DNA of 32,641 nt from an uncultured Aquimarina sp. (GTDB taxonomy: Bacteria > Bacteroidota > Bacteroidia > Flavobacteriales > Flavobacteriaceae), in assembly GCA_947498455.1 (NCBI GenBank), contig CANMKK010000044.1, positions 1 to 32,641 of the forward strand. The letters run 5' to 3'. Numbering within the stretch: position 1 is the stretch's first letter; each line of letters opens with the position of its first letter. Shown piece by piece: positions 17,801 to 27,000 of this stretch. The notes beneath the pieces were generated by a model. The model did no database searches and was not told the DNA's origin. It saw only the letters and a program-made list of their open reading frames with translations. A program made the translations under genes and the position numbers.

Positions 17801-20800
17801 TAACCTGAGATAAATCTGGAACATCATCGGCATTTAATTTTAGATTTTTACAAAATTCAAAAGCACCTTGCATAGTTACCCATTGTTGAGTACCCCATTG
17901 TTCTACAGTTTGTAATCTATCTCTTATAGCTCCTGTAGCCCTATTAAAACTAATTGCTGGAAACTCACCAACAATTGAAACTGTATAAGTTCCGGCGTCA
18001 GTATATGCGTGTACAATTTCACCTGTTTGATTATGTTCAATAGTTCCATCCCCCCAGTCTATACTATAATTATAGTTGAATTGATTATCTACAGGAATGG
18101 TAATCGATTGACTGGCTTCAACTGCCCACGTAGTAATAAAAGCTTCGTCTGTGCAAAATTTTCCTCCATCATTAATTATCCAATTATAGGTTGTACCTGT
18201 CAAGGTATTTCTTGCATCTTCTGCTAAACAATAGGTAGTATCTGCACTAAGTTCCATATCTAGTGGGATTTGGGTTTCACCAGCTTCTAGAGTAGCCCAA
18301 CCGATTAGGGTGTTGTCATAATTTTCTTGTGACGTGGCTGTTCCCACAAAGATTTCTTCGATATATCTAATATTACTAATATCCCAACTAGACAGATCTT
18401 GATTGAATCTAGTCGCTCCTAAGAACATATCTTCAATATCTTCTACATTACTAATATCCCAAGTACTTAAATCTTGATTAAAAGAAGTAGCATTTTTAAA
18501 CATACTGATCATATACTCAACTGTTCCGATAGTCCAAGCACCGATGGGTTGATCAAATGCTTCAGCTCCTTCGAACATGGATTCGAAATCTTCTACGTTA
18601 CTTACATCCCAATTAGAAACATCTTGATTGAACGTAGTTGCATATCGAAAGGTATAACTACAACCTTTTAAGTTATCAAAAGACCATCCACTAACATCTT
18701 CATTAAAAAGAGTACAATACGCAAACATATTATCAATACGTTCTACACCAGATACATCCCAATATTGCATCATATCTTTTAGATCTTCAAAATTGGTACA
18801 CTTTCTAAACATATCTTCTAAAGAAGTTAACTGAGATAAATCTGGAACATCATCCGCATTGAGTTTTAGATTAGGACAATCTTCAAAACCACTTACCATA
18901 GAGACCCATTGCTGTGTACCCCATTGCTCAATGGTTTGCAATCTTGGTTTGGCCTGAGAAGCATTATCAAAATAAGGCTGTGGAAAATCTCCGTAAATTT
19001 TTACCGTATAGGTTCCTGCAGCAGCATATTCGTGGTTTACTGTGCTTGTTAAATTTCTAGAAATCGTACCATCTCCCCAATCCACACTGAAATTATAAGC
19101 AACACTAGAGACAGTAGGTATCCTAATATATTCATTTGCTGCTGTAGTTTCCCAAGTGGTAATAAAAGCTTCGTCTGTGCAAAATTTTCCTCCGTCATTA
19201 ATTATCCAATTATAGGTGGTACCTGTCAAGGTATTTCTTGCATCTTCTGCTAAACAATAGGTTGCAGAAGCGTCTAAAGTAAAATTGGTCGGAATTTGAG
19301 TTTCGCTAGCTTCCAAAGTTGCCCAACCTATTAAAGTTGCATCATAATTTGCTTCAGACATTCCTGAATTTACCAGCATATCATCCATATCGGTAGTTGC
19401 ACTGATATCCCAGTTGGCTAAGGATTGGTTAAAGTCAGTTGCTCCTAAAAACAAATCTTCAAAATTAGCTACATTACTTACATTCCAGTTCCCAATATCT
19501 TGGTTGAATGCGGTTGCTAATTGGAACATACCTTCCATATCTTCTAAACTATCCATCGTCCAATTACCGATCGCTTCATTAAATAAGCTACAGCTTGCAA
19601 ACATAGCGCTTGTATTTTCAATGGTACTCATATCCCAGTCCTTCATTGTATCTTTTGAATCCACTAAACTTGTACATCCTCTAAACATAGCTGCTGTGCT
19701 AGATAATTGAGATAAATCTGGGACATCATCAGCATTCAATACTAAGTTCGTACAACCATCAAAAGCACCATCAGCTTCTAAAAGTTGAAGGCTTCCCCAA
19801 TGTTCGATAGTGGCTAATTTTTCTTTATCAACTAATCGTTTATCAAAGTCAAATCTTGGGAAATCTCCGTAAATGCGAACTGTTAATATTCCGAGATTTT
19901 CGCTACGGCCTATGCCAAATCCATCACTGGTTATATGATAAATATCCCCAGTTGATAAGTGAACGGTATAATCGTATCCATCTCCAGAAGTTGGCATATG
20001 AAAGTTTCTCTCTGTACTAAGATCCCATGTCATTACAAATACGTCATTCTCATCGCAATCTGAACCACCATCTGTAATTTGCCACCCATATGTATTGGTT
20101 AATTGCTCTATAATGTCACCAGCCAAACAATACTGGCTATTTCCAGCATCAAAAGTGATATCATTTGGACGTAAATCACTTAAAAACCAACCCGAAAGTG
20201 TTTGATCATAATTCTGCGTAGATAATCCTGCATTACTAAACATTCCTGTCATATCTGTTACAGATTGTATTTTAAAGAGTCTTAAATTCTGATCGAAACT
20301 GGTAGCACCGTTGAACATATCTTTCAACGTAATTACCTCGGGTGTGGTCCAATATATAGGTTGATTAAATGCAATAGCATCTCTAAACATTCCTTCGAAG
20401 GTTTTTGCAAAATATGGAAAACCAACAAGTTGATTGAACATCTTGGCTCCACGAAACATTTCTGAGAGATCTTCTGCTGCCCTGAAAAACCAAAACTCTA
20501 AAGTTGTATTAAACTTGTCTGTATTCATAAACATTTGCCCAAGATCAACAATTGTTCTTACATCCCAGTTAGCAACAGTTCCCTGTACATCTACTAAGTT
20601 TGTATTATCTCTAAACATAGCTCTTAGACTCGTCACGTTGGCAAAATCTGGAGTATCACTTGCATCAACAATTAAATTGGTACAACCATAAAATGCTGAT
20701 TCCATAGAAGTCCATGGTTGTGTTCCCCATTGATTTATGGCTACAATTTTATCTTTGTCTCCTAAATTGTTGAAATATATTCTTGGGAAAGACCCTGTAA

Positions 20801-23800
20801 TGGTTACCGCATAAGTTCCTGAGGTTGCATAGGTATGGGAAGCATTCGCTGCTTGTCCAGCATCTGAATTACCATCTCCCCAATCTACGGTGTAAAAATA
20901 TCCATCTCCTGTAGTTGGAATTTCAATATTCAAATCTCCATCTACTACCGACCATGTGGTTACAAAAGCGGATTCGCTATCACATAAGCTTCCTGCATCG
21001 GTTATATTCCACTGATACGTGGTATCTAATTCATTTCTTTCATAAGCAGATGCACAATAATTTAACCCCGTTGCTCTAAAATTAATACCTGTTGGAATAG
21101 CGGCTTCTCCATCTTCTAACATTGCCCACCCCTTTAACGTAGCATCATAATTTTCTGTAGAAAGATCCGAATTATCTAACATAAACATCATATCCGTTAC
21201 GCTACTGATATCCCAATTTCCTATATTTTGATTGAATTTACTAGCGTTTGCAAAGGTAAACACCATATTTTGTACATTACTTACATCCCAATTATCTAGC
21301 GGCTGATTGAAACTAGTTGCTAATCTAAACATCCCAGACATACCACCTACCTTACTCATGTCCCAATTGTTTAACGGTTGATTGAAAGCAGTACATTCAC
21401 CAAACATAAAAATCATACCTATAAGATCAGTGACGTGTTCTCCGATATTCCAACTTTCTATATTTTGATTGAAATTTGTTGCCTTATTAAACATGTTATT
21501 AAAATTATTCACGTTTCCAACATTCCAATCCGCTATATTTTCATTGAATGTTGTAGCCCCATCAAACATGTATTGCATGTTAGTTATGGTACTTACATCC
21601 CATGTATTCATTACATCTTGCGTATCTTCTAAAGCAATAGCTTCAGAAAACATATACTCTAAACTTGTGGCACTTGTTAATGTAGGTGTATCTGAAGCTT
21701 CTAATACTAAGTTAGCACATCCGTAAAACGCACCACTCATTGAAGTCCATTCTTGTGTTCCCCATTGTTCAATAGTTTGAATTTTTTCTTCGTAGCCAGA
21801 GTTTCTAAAACGAATTCTTGGAAAATCGCCTTTAATTTTTACGGTATAAGTTCCTGGCGTTGCATAAGTGTGTGTAGCATTGCCTGTAATGGCATCATCT
21901 TGCTCACCATCGCCCCAAGAAACACTATAATTATAACCATCTTCTATGGTTGGAATACCGATGGTTTCATCTGCCTCTGTAGTTTGCCAAGTAGTTATAA
22001 AACCTTCCTCAAAACCACAGTCTAAACCTCCATCAGTAATGTCCCAATTGTTATTAGTATCTGTCAACGTAGTTCTTGCTGATTCTCCTAAACAATAGGT
22101 TAAACCACTGGCTCCCAAATCAATTTCTATTGGTATATCATCAATTCCGTCGCTCAAATCTCCACTAGCATCTGTTGCCCAACCCAATAATGTTGCATCA
22201 TAATTTTGTAGTGATAATCCTGAGTTATTTAACATATTATTCATGTTAGTCACTTTACTAATATCCCAATTGCCTAAGGATTGATTGAAATTGGTGGTAT
22301 TATTGAACATCAATGCCATATTAATGGTCCCTGAATGATTTTCTCCAATATTCCAATTACTGATATCTTGGTTAAAAGAAGTTGCTCTAGAAAACATTTG
22401 CACAAAAGTATGACCACTGCTTACATCCCAGTTTTTTATGGTTTCACTATTGAATGTAGTAGCATTTAGGAAAGCATCTGCAAAATTTTCAATACCACTA
22501 GTATCCCAATTTGAAAAATCCAAAGATTCAGAAGTTCCCAAACGAGTACACCTATTGAATATTCTTATTAAAAACTTAACATTACTTAAGTCAGGAGCAT
22601 CTGAAGCCGTAACATCTAGATTCGTACATCCATTAAATGCTTCATTGAAATTTGTCCATGCGATACTTCCCCATTGCTTCACTTCTAAAATCTTGTCTTT
22701 ATCTCCTGAATTATTAAAGTAAATCCTAGGGAAATCGCCTGTAATTTTTACATTATATGAACCTGCTTGAGTGTATTGATGCGTAGCGTTTCCTGTTTCT
22801 AAAGTAGTTGTTGTTCCATCGCCCCAGTCTACTATGTAATCGTATCCATCACCTGTTGTGGGAATGGTAATACTTTCATTATTCGCTGTAGTTTCCCAAG
22901 TGGTAATAAAAAAATCTGTTAAATCACAAGCAGCAGCAACATCATCAGTAATGCTCCAATTTAATCCGGTAGGGTCGGTTAGTGTATTTCTAGCTTCTGC
23001 TCCAAAACAATAGGTAAGATTAGATGCTCCAAGATTTAATCCGCTTGGTGTATTAATGTCTTCTGCCCAACCAATTAATGTTTCATCATAATTAACGATA
23101 GAAAGTCCAGTATCACTTAGCATATTGTTAATATTTGTTACTTTCTCTAAATTCCAGGCACCTAAATTTTGATCAAAATTTTCGGCGTTTAGCAACATAC
23201 TTCCTAAATTAACAGTCCCTGTAACATGTTCTCCGATATTCCAATTACTGATATCTTGATTAAATGTTATGGCATTATTAAACATTAGCACAAAACCTGT
23301 TGCATTTCCTACATCCCAATTTATTATAGATGCACTATTAAAATTGGATGCATTTCTAAACATACTACTGAAGATAACTACGCTACTGGTATCCCAATTT
23401 GAAAAATCTAGCGTAGAAGACGTTCCCAAAGTAGTACATCCTCTAAACATCCTTGATACGGAAGTCACATTACTAAGATCTGGAGCATCTGTTGCAATGA
23501 CATCTAGATTAGAACAGCCAGAGAATGCATCGTTAAAACTATTCCAAGCAATAGAGCCCCATTGCTCAACCGTTAGAATTTTATCAGAATCTGTATTATT
23601 ATTAAAATAGATCCTCGGAAAATCCCCGGTTATTTGTACAGTATAGGTATCTGCTACTGCATATGCATGACTAGCATTTCCGGTAAGTCCATTCTCGACA
23701 ATTGTTCCATCTCCCCAATCGACTGTATAATTGTATCCAGATCCAGTGGTGGGAATGGTAATGCTCTCATTAGCTGTTGTGGTTTGCCAGGTAGTAATGA

Positions 23801-23870
23801 ATTCATTTTGGGCAAATCCAGCAGTAAAAAAACTAACAACAAAAAATAGTGTAATGTAAAAGTGTTTCAT
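14892..23870 (-). CDS. BspA-like (DUF285) giant surface protein, eight modules, T9SS type A
   Basis: 2992 residues. The signal peptide (1-20) ends in FTAGFA before QNEF. Eight modules begin at the F of F-I/V-x-T-W at residues 24, 321, 624, 969, 1278, 1569, 1911 and 2253; the array ends at C2588. Each holds a PKD-like domain with V-D-W-G-D-G-T and TYTVKI-G-FPRI, then DUF285 repeats of about 24 residues with F-N-Q-x-I-x-N-W-D-V-S and M-x-x-M-F, then a closing segment with YCL-E-AR-TLT and ITDGG-x-C. Next come two DUF5011 Ig-like domains (about 2590-2735), HYR-like domains, and a T9SS type A sorting domain (about 2915-2992, VFTLYPNPAKQQF, NGVYFVKI). Expected to be exported to the cell surface as an adhesin; the ligand is unknown. 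Own promoter-like sequence upstream and strong terminator downstream suggest a single-gene unit. It is a tandem duplicate of the 1701-residue gene. Confidence 0.95.
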   Translation of the reverse strand: MKHFYITLFFVVSFFTAGFAQNEFITTWQTTTANESITIPTTGSGYNYTVDWGDGTIVENGLTGNASHAYAVADTYTVQITGDFPRIYFNNNTDSDKILTVEQWGSIAWNSFNDAFSGCSNLDVIATDAPDLSNVTSVSRMFRGCTTLGTSSTLDFSNWDTSSVVIFSSMFRNASNFNSASIINWDVGNATGFVLMFNNAITFNQDISNWNIGEHVTGTVNLGSMLLNAENFDQNLGAWNLEKVTNINNMLSDTGLSIVNYDETLIGWAEDINTPSGLNLGASNLTYCFGAEARNTLTDPTGLNWSITDDVAAACDLTDFFITTWETTANNESITIPTTGDGYDYIVDWGDGTTTTLETGNATHQYTQAGSYNVKITGDFPRIYFNNSGDKDKILEVKQWGSIAWTNFNEAFNGCTNLDVTASDAPDLSNVKFLIRIFNRCTRLGTSESLDFSNWDTSGIENFADAFLNATTFNSETIKNWDVSSGHTFVQMFSRATSFNQDISNWNIGENHSGTINMALMFNNTTNFNQSLGNWDISKVTNMNNMLNNSGLSLQNYDATLLGWATDASGDLSDGIDDIPIEIDLGASGLTYCLGESARTTLTDTNNNWDITDGGLDCGFEEGFITTWQTTEADETIGIPTIEDGYNYSVSWGDGEQDDAITGNATHTYATPGTYTVKIKGDFPRIRFRNSGYEEKIQTIEQWGTQEWTSMSGAFYGCANLVLEASDTPTLTSATSLEYMFSEAIALEDTQDVMNTWDVSTITNMQYMFDGATTFNENIADWNVGNVNNFNNMFNKATNFNQNIESWNIGEHVTDLIGMIFMFGECTAFNQPLNNWDMSKVGGMSGMFRLATSFNQPLDNWDVSNVQNMVFTFANASKFNQNIGNWDISSVTDMMFMLDNSDLSTENYDATLKGWAMLEDGEAAIPTGINFRATGLNYCASAYERNELDTTYQWNITDAGSLCDSESAFVTTWSVVDGDLNIEIPTTGDGYFYTVDWGDGNSDAGQAANASHTYATSGTYAVTITGSFPRIYFNNLGDKDKIVAINQWGTQPWTSMESAFYGCTNLIVDASDTPDFANVTSLRAMFRDNTNLVDVQGTVANWDVRTIVDLGQMFMNTDKFNTTLEFWFFRAAEDLSEMFRGAKMFNQLVGFPYFAKTFEGMFRDAIAFNQPIYWTTPEVITLKDMFNGATSFDQNLRLFKIQSVTDMTGMFSNAGLSTQNYDQTLSGWFLSDLRPNDITFDAGNSQYCLAGDIIEQLTNTYGWQITDGGSDCDENDVFVMTWDLSTERNFHMPTSGDGYDYTVHLSTGDIYHITSDGFGIGRSENLGILTVRIYGDFPRFDFDKRLVDKEKLATIEHWGSLQLLEADGAFDGCTNLVLNADDVPDLSQLSSTAAMFRGCTSLVDSKDTMKDWDMSTIENTSAMFASCSLFNEAIGNWTMDSLEDMEGMFQLATAFNQDIGNWNVSNVANFEDLFLGATDFNQSLANWDISATTDMDDMLVNSGMSEANYDATLIGWATLEASETQIPTNFTLDASATYCLAEDARNTLTGTTYNWIINDGGKFCTDEAFITTWETTAANEYIRIPTVSSVAYNFSVDWGDGTISRNLTSTVNHEYAAAGTYTVKIYGDFPQPYFDNASQAKPRLQTIEQWGTQQWVSMVSGFEDCPNLKLNADDVPDLSQLTSLEDMFRKCTNFEDLKDMMQYWDVSGVERIDNMFAYCTLFNEDVSGWSFDNLKGCSYTFRYATTFNQDVSNWDVSNVEDFESMFEGAEAFDQPIGAWTIGTVEYMISMFKNATSFNQDLSTWDISNVEDIEDMFLGATRFNQDLSSWDISNIRYIEEIFVGTATSQENYDNTLIGWATLEAGETQIPLDMELSADTTYCLAEDARNTLTGTTYNWIINDGGKFCTDEAFITTWAVEASQSITIPVDNQFNYNYSIDWGDGTIEHNQTGEIVHAYTDAGTYTVSIVGEFPAISFNRATGAIRDRLQTVEQWGTQQWVTMQGAFEFCKNLKLNADDVPDLSQVNDMGDMFSGCIYFEDLKDNIGSWDMSTITNIAYMFTECADFNEDISGWTFNNLEYTFVAFEGNQKFNQDISNWDMSKVKDMSYMFEDAVSFNQPIGKWTLGSVESMEGLFHGATTFNQELSNWDFSQVQDVGDLFYEATAFNQDLSNWDISSVSYMSRMFTNSGMTQENYDKTLIGWATLEDGESQIPTDLTLDADTTYCLAEAAHDTLTSDTYNWIINDGGKFCTDEAFITTWLVTDGDEVIIPIFGSYTYNYNIDWGDGTVEYGLTAQASHIYTTEGTYEVKITGEFPALFFHESGSRLKLQTIEQWGTQQWRRLINGFSTCVNLKLNADDVPDLSLIDSTGSMFEGCTNFEDLKDQIGNWDMSNITLISRMFNECSIFNENISDWTFTKLTRAVYTFRNATSFNQDISNWDMSQVDDMEGMFLRAKAFNQPIGNWTLNEVGYMTSFLEEASSFNQDLSNWNMSDVYDIRYMFYAASSFNQDLSSWDISNVDGFDDFFTGSGMTQENYDKTLIGWATLDAGESEIPTNLTLNSDVTYCLAEAARDTLTGSLYNWIINDGGQGCVTPVITLVGDNPQVIEKGDTYTELGAEVTYGATLTINATSVDTDRVGSYTVTYDATNTVSGATAIQVTRMVEVVDTTAPVITLNGANPQIIELGTGYTELGATTDDGSSVSINASDFVDAVGSYTIYYDATDTASNAAVQVARTVEVVDTTNPTVVCQNITVQLDDSGNASITASMVDNGSSDLSGIASLTIDITDFDCATIGDNVVVLTVTDANGNSDMCMATVTVEDRIAPEFDMATVPTDMEVIFDTGDMYTLPDFTDGVVVTDNCDSNRTAFATTITQSPVSGTLLGAGDHVITLTATDENANEQITTFTITVTDDILSVGENTEEVFTLYPNPAKQQFQVSGFSGEAVLSIYDVNGRSLLIEKVDAGQSISIQELPNGVYFVKIAIGNTYKTIRLMKNE
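16107..23801 (-). repeat. Eight PKD-like plus DUF285 modules
   Basis: Module lengths are 297, 303, 345, 309, 291, 342, 342 and 335 residues, differing mainly by whole DUF285 units of about 24 residues. Module 5 lacks the W-G-D-G signature (it reads VHLSTGD there) and so looks degenerate. Modules 6-8 are most alike, sharing the LKLNADDVPDLSQ string, which suggests recent amplification. Confidence 0.85.
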
Positions 23871-23874
23871 ATAA

Positions 23875-23878
23875 GGGG
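23875..23878 (-). promoter_or_regulatory. C4 tract just upstream of the BspA-like ATG
   Basis: The coding strand reads GCCCCTTATATG. CCCC is 5-8 bases before the ATG, matching the 1701-residue gene and close to the M4 and 299-residue genes. There is no purine-rich Shine-Dalgarno. Confidence 0.45.
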
Positions 23879-23923
23879 CTTTTTTAGAAAAAAGAGTTGA
23901 TAATACATGCTTAAAATCGAGTG

Positions 23924-23952
23924 CAAAATTAACAGGATTTTAAGGGTTGCAA
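23924..23952 (-). promoter_or_regulatory. Flavobacterial promoter of the 2992-residue gene
   Basis: The minus strand reads TTG (23952-23950), an 18-bp gap, then TAATTTTG (23931-23924). This fits the Bacteroidota primary sigma consensus TTG-N(17-23)-TAnnTTTG. The -7 box is about 54 bp from the ATG. The -33 TTG is part of the GGGTTGCAA motif, so a protein bound there would touch RNA polymerase. Confidence 0.7.
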
Positions 23953-23985
23953 AGGTTTTAGGGGTTGCAAAAGGGTTGCAACCCC
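23944..23985. promoter_or_regulatory. GGGTTGCAA motif array, copy upstream of the 2992-residue gene
   Basis: GGGTTGCAA occurs at 23944-23952, 23962-23970 and 23973-23981, and in reverse as TTGCAACCCC at 23976-23985. The last two overlap to give the perfect palindrome GGGTTGCAACCC at 23973-23984. The array covers the -33 region and beyond, as expected for an activator or repressor operator. The regulator is unknown; the TPR/HTH proteins are candidates. Confidence 0.55.
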
Positions 23986-24000
23986 TTAATTTCATAGCAC
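23981..24000 (-). repeat. Duplicated 3' flank element, copy 1
   Basis: ACCCCTTAATTTCATAGCAC lies about 30 bases downstream of the 1701-residue gene's stop codon and matches 18 of 20 bases at 14842-14861. Here it abuts the upstream motif array of the next gene, marking the tandem duplication joint. Confidence 0.7.
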
Positions 24001-24029
24001 ATCTTCTTTGCAATCAACTATGTAGTATT

Positions 24030-27000
24030 CTAATTCTTTATCAATCGTGTGGTTTGATATACATCATCTTGTTCAATTTTTATCAAATACACGCCTTCTG
24101 ATAAATCTGCTATAGAAACAGATTGATCATTTTTAATCTTTATAGTTCGTAATACGCGACCATTGATATCAGAAAGTGTTACTTGCGCTTCTCCATGTAA
24201 TCCTGCAATCCAAATTTGATCTATAGTAGGATTAGGATATAGTGTAAATACCTCTTCTGTGTTTTCCCCAACACTTAAAATAGCATCAGTAACCGTAATA
24301 GTAAAAGTAGTAGTTTGTTCGTTTGCATTATCATCGGTAGCCGTAAGCGTAATCAAATGATCTCCTTCTGCTAATAAAGTGCCTGCTACCGGACTTTGAG
24401 TAATCGTAGTAGCGAATGCAGTTCTATTCGAATCACAATTATCCGTAACTACTACTCCATCCGTAAAATCTGCAAGGGTATACATATTTCCTGAATCAAA
24501 AGTTACTTCCATATCTGTTGGTACAGTAACCATATCAAACTCTGGAGCTATCCTATCTTCAATTGTAACGGTAGCCATACACATATCACTATTTCCATTG
24601 GCATCTGTAACGGTTAAGACCACTACATTGTCTCCAATAGTAGCACAATCAAAATCTGTAACATCGATTACAAGCGATGCAATACCTGAAAGATCTGAAG
24701 AACCGTTATCCACCATGGCAGCTGTAATACTTGCATTACCTGTGTCATCTAACTGTACGGTAACATTTTGGCAAACGACTGTTGGGTTGGTGGTATCTAC
24801 TACACTTACAGTACGAGTTACTTGAACTGCCACATTACCAGCAGCATCCGTAGCATCGTAATAGATAGTATAGCTTCCTACTGCATCTATAAATTCTGAA
24901 GTATTGATATTTATTACAGAACCATCATCAGAATTAGCTCCCAATTCTGAATATCCAGCTCCTAATTCAATGGTCTGCGGATTTGCTCCGTTTAACGTAA
25001 TTACCGGAGCCGTTGTATCTACTACATCCACCGTTCTGGTTACTTGTGTAGCGGTTGCACCTGACACCGTATTTGTAGCATCATACGTAACAGTATAGCT
25101 ACCGACTTGATTGGTATTTACAGATGCAGCGTTAATCGTCAATGTTGCTCCATAAGTAACCTCAGCTCCTAATTCTGTATACGTATCTCCTTTTTCTATT
25201 ATTTGTGGATCATCTCCTAATAATGTAATTACTGGGTCAACACATCCTAGTCCTCCATCATTGATGATCCAATTATAAGTTGTACCAGTTAAAGTATCTC
25301 TTGCCGCTTCTCCTAAGCAATAAGTAGCATCAGCACTAAATTCGTTACCAATAGGAATTTGAGTTTCACCGGCTTCTAAGGTTGCCCAACCAATTAGCGT
25401 ATTATCATAATTTTCTTGAGACAATGCTGTTCCTACAAAGATTTCTTCTAAATCATTGATAAGGCTGCTCAGATCCCAACCAGCAAGGTTCTGGTTAAAA
25501 GATGAAGCTCCTTTAAACATGTCAATCCCTCTTTCAAGATTTGACATATCCCAATTAGAGATATCTTGATTAAAAGATAAAGCATTGGAGAATGTATATG
25601 TTGTATCTATTAGATTATCAAATGACCATGTACTAATATCCTCATTAAAAACAGCGCAATTAAAAAACATAAATGATATATCCTCAATCTGAGACATATC
25701 CCAGTTTTCAATGTTATCTTTTAGATCTTCGAAATTAGTACAACCGCTAAACATAGAACTAATTTCTTTACTTGAGACTTCTGATAAATCAGGAGTATCA
25801 TCGGCATTCAGCTTCAAATTAACACATCCTGCAAATCCAGCACTTAAATATTCCCATTTCTGATTCCCCCATTGTTCTATAGTTTGTAAACTTTCTTTTG
25901 TGGTATCACTTGCAGTACCAAAAAATATGGTTGGCATATTTCCTGTTATGCTAACTCTATAGGTACCGCCAGAAACGTAAGTATGCGAAGTTGAAGAGGT
26001 ATTTGCAGTACTGAAAGTCCCATCGCCCCAATCTACGTTATAATTATGTGCAATAAACATGGAGAAATTAGGAATCATAATTTGACCTCCATCCGCGACA
26101 GTCCAAGTGGTAATAAAAGCCTCTGTACCATCACATCCTAATCCTCCATCGGTAATAATCCAATTATACGGAGCACTTGTTAATGTATTTCTAGCAGCTT
26201 CTCCTAAACAATAGGTTATTCCTGTTGCCCCCAACCTTACGCCTGTTGGTATTTCTATTTCTCCGGCATCCAAAGTTGCCCATCCAATTAAGGTAGCATC
26301 ATAATTGCTAGTAGACATCCCTGAATTACTCAATAAGTCCGAAATTCCTATTGTACTATTTATATTGCTAAGATCCCAATTTCCTAAATTCTGATCGAAA
26401 GAACTAGCACCATTAAACATATTTCTCAATAATGTTGCAGAAGTAAATTCCCAATTATTAAGTGGTTGATTAAAAAGTGTAGCATTTTGAAATACTTCAA
26501 TAGCACTTTTTACTTTGCTAACATCCCAATTATTAATATTTTCATTAAAAGCTGAACCTTTAAATGCTCTGGATAAGAATTCTATAGTACTAGTATCCCA
26601 ATTACTTATTTCTCCTCCATTATCGATAAAAGAAGTAGTATCTTGGAATGTTTGGAATAAACTAGTAACTAAACTAAGATCTGGAACATCAGTGGCATTT
26701 AATACCAATTGTGGACATCCAAAAAATGCAGCTTCCATAGATTGCCATTGCTGTGTTCCCCATTGTTCTATCGCAAGGATTTTATCTTTGTCACCCGAAT
26801 TATTAAAATAGATACTTGGAAATGTTCCAGTTATTTTTACTTGATAAGTACCGGCTGTAGCATAGCTATGCGTTGCATCACCAGTTATGGCAACCTCAAT
26901 AGTTCCATCACCCCAATCAACAGCGTAGTTGTATCCAGCTCCGGTAGTAGGAATGGTAATACTTTCATTATCTGTGGTAGTTTCCCAGGCAGTAATAAAG

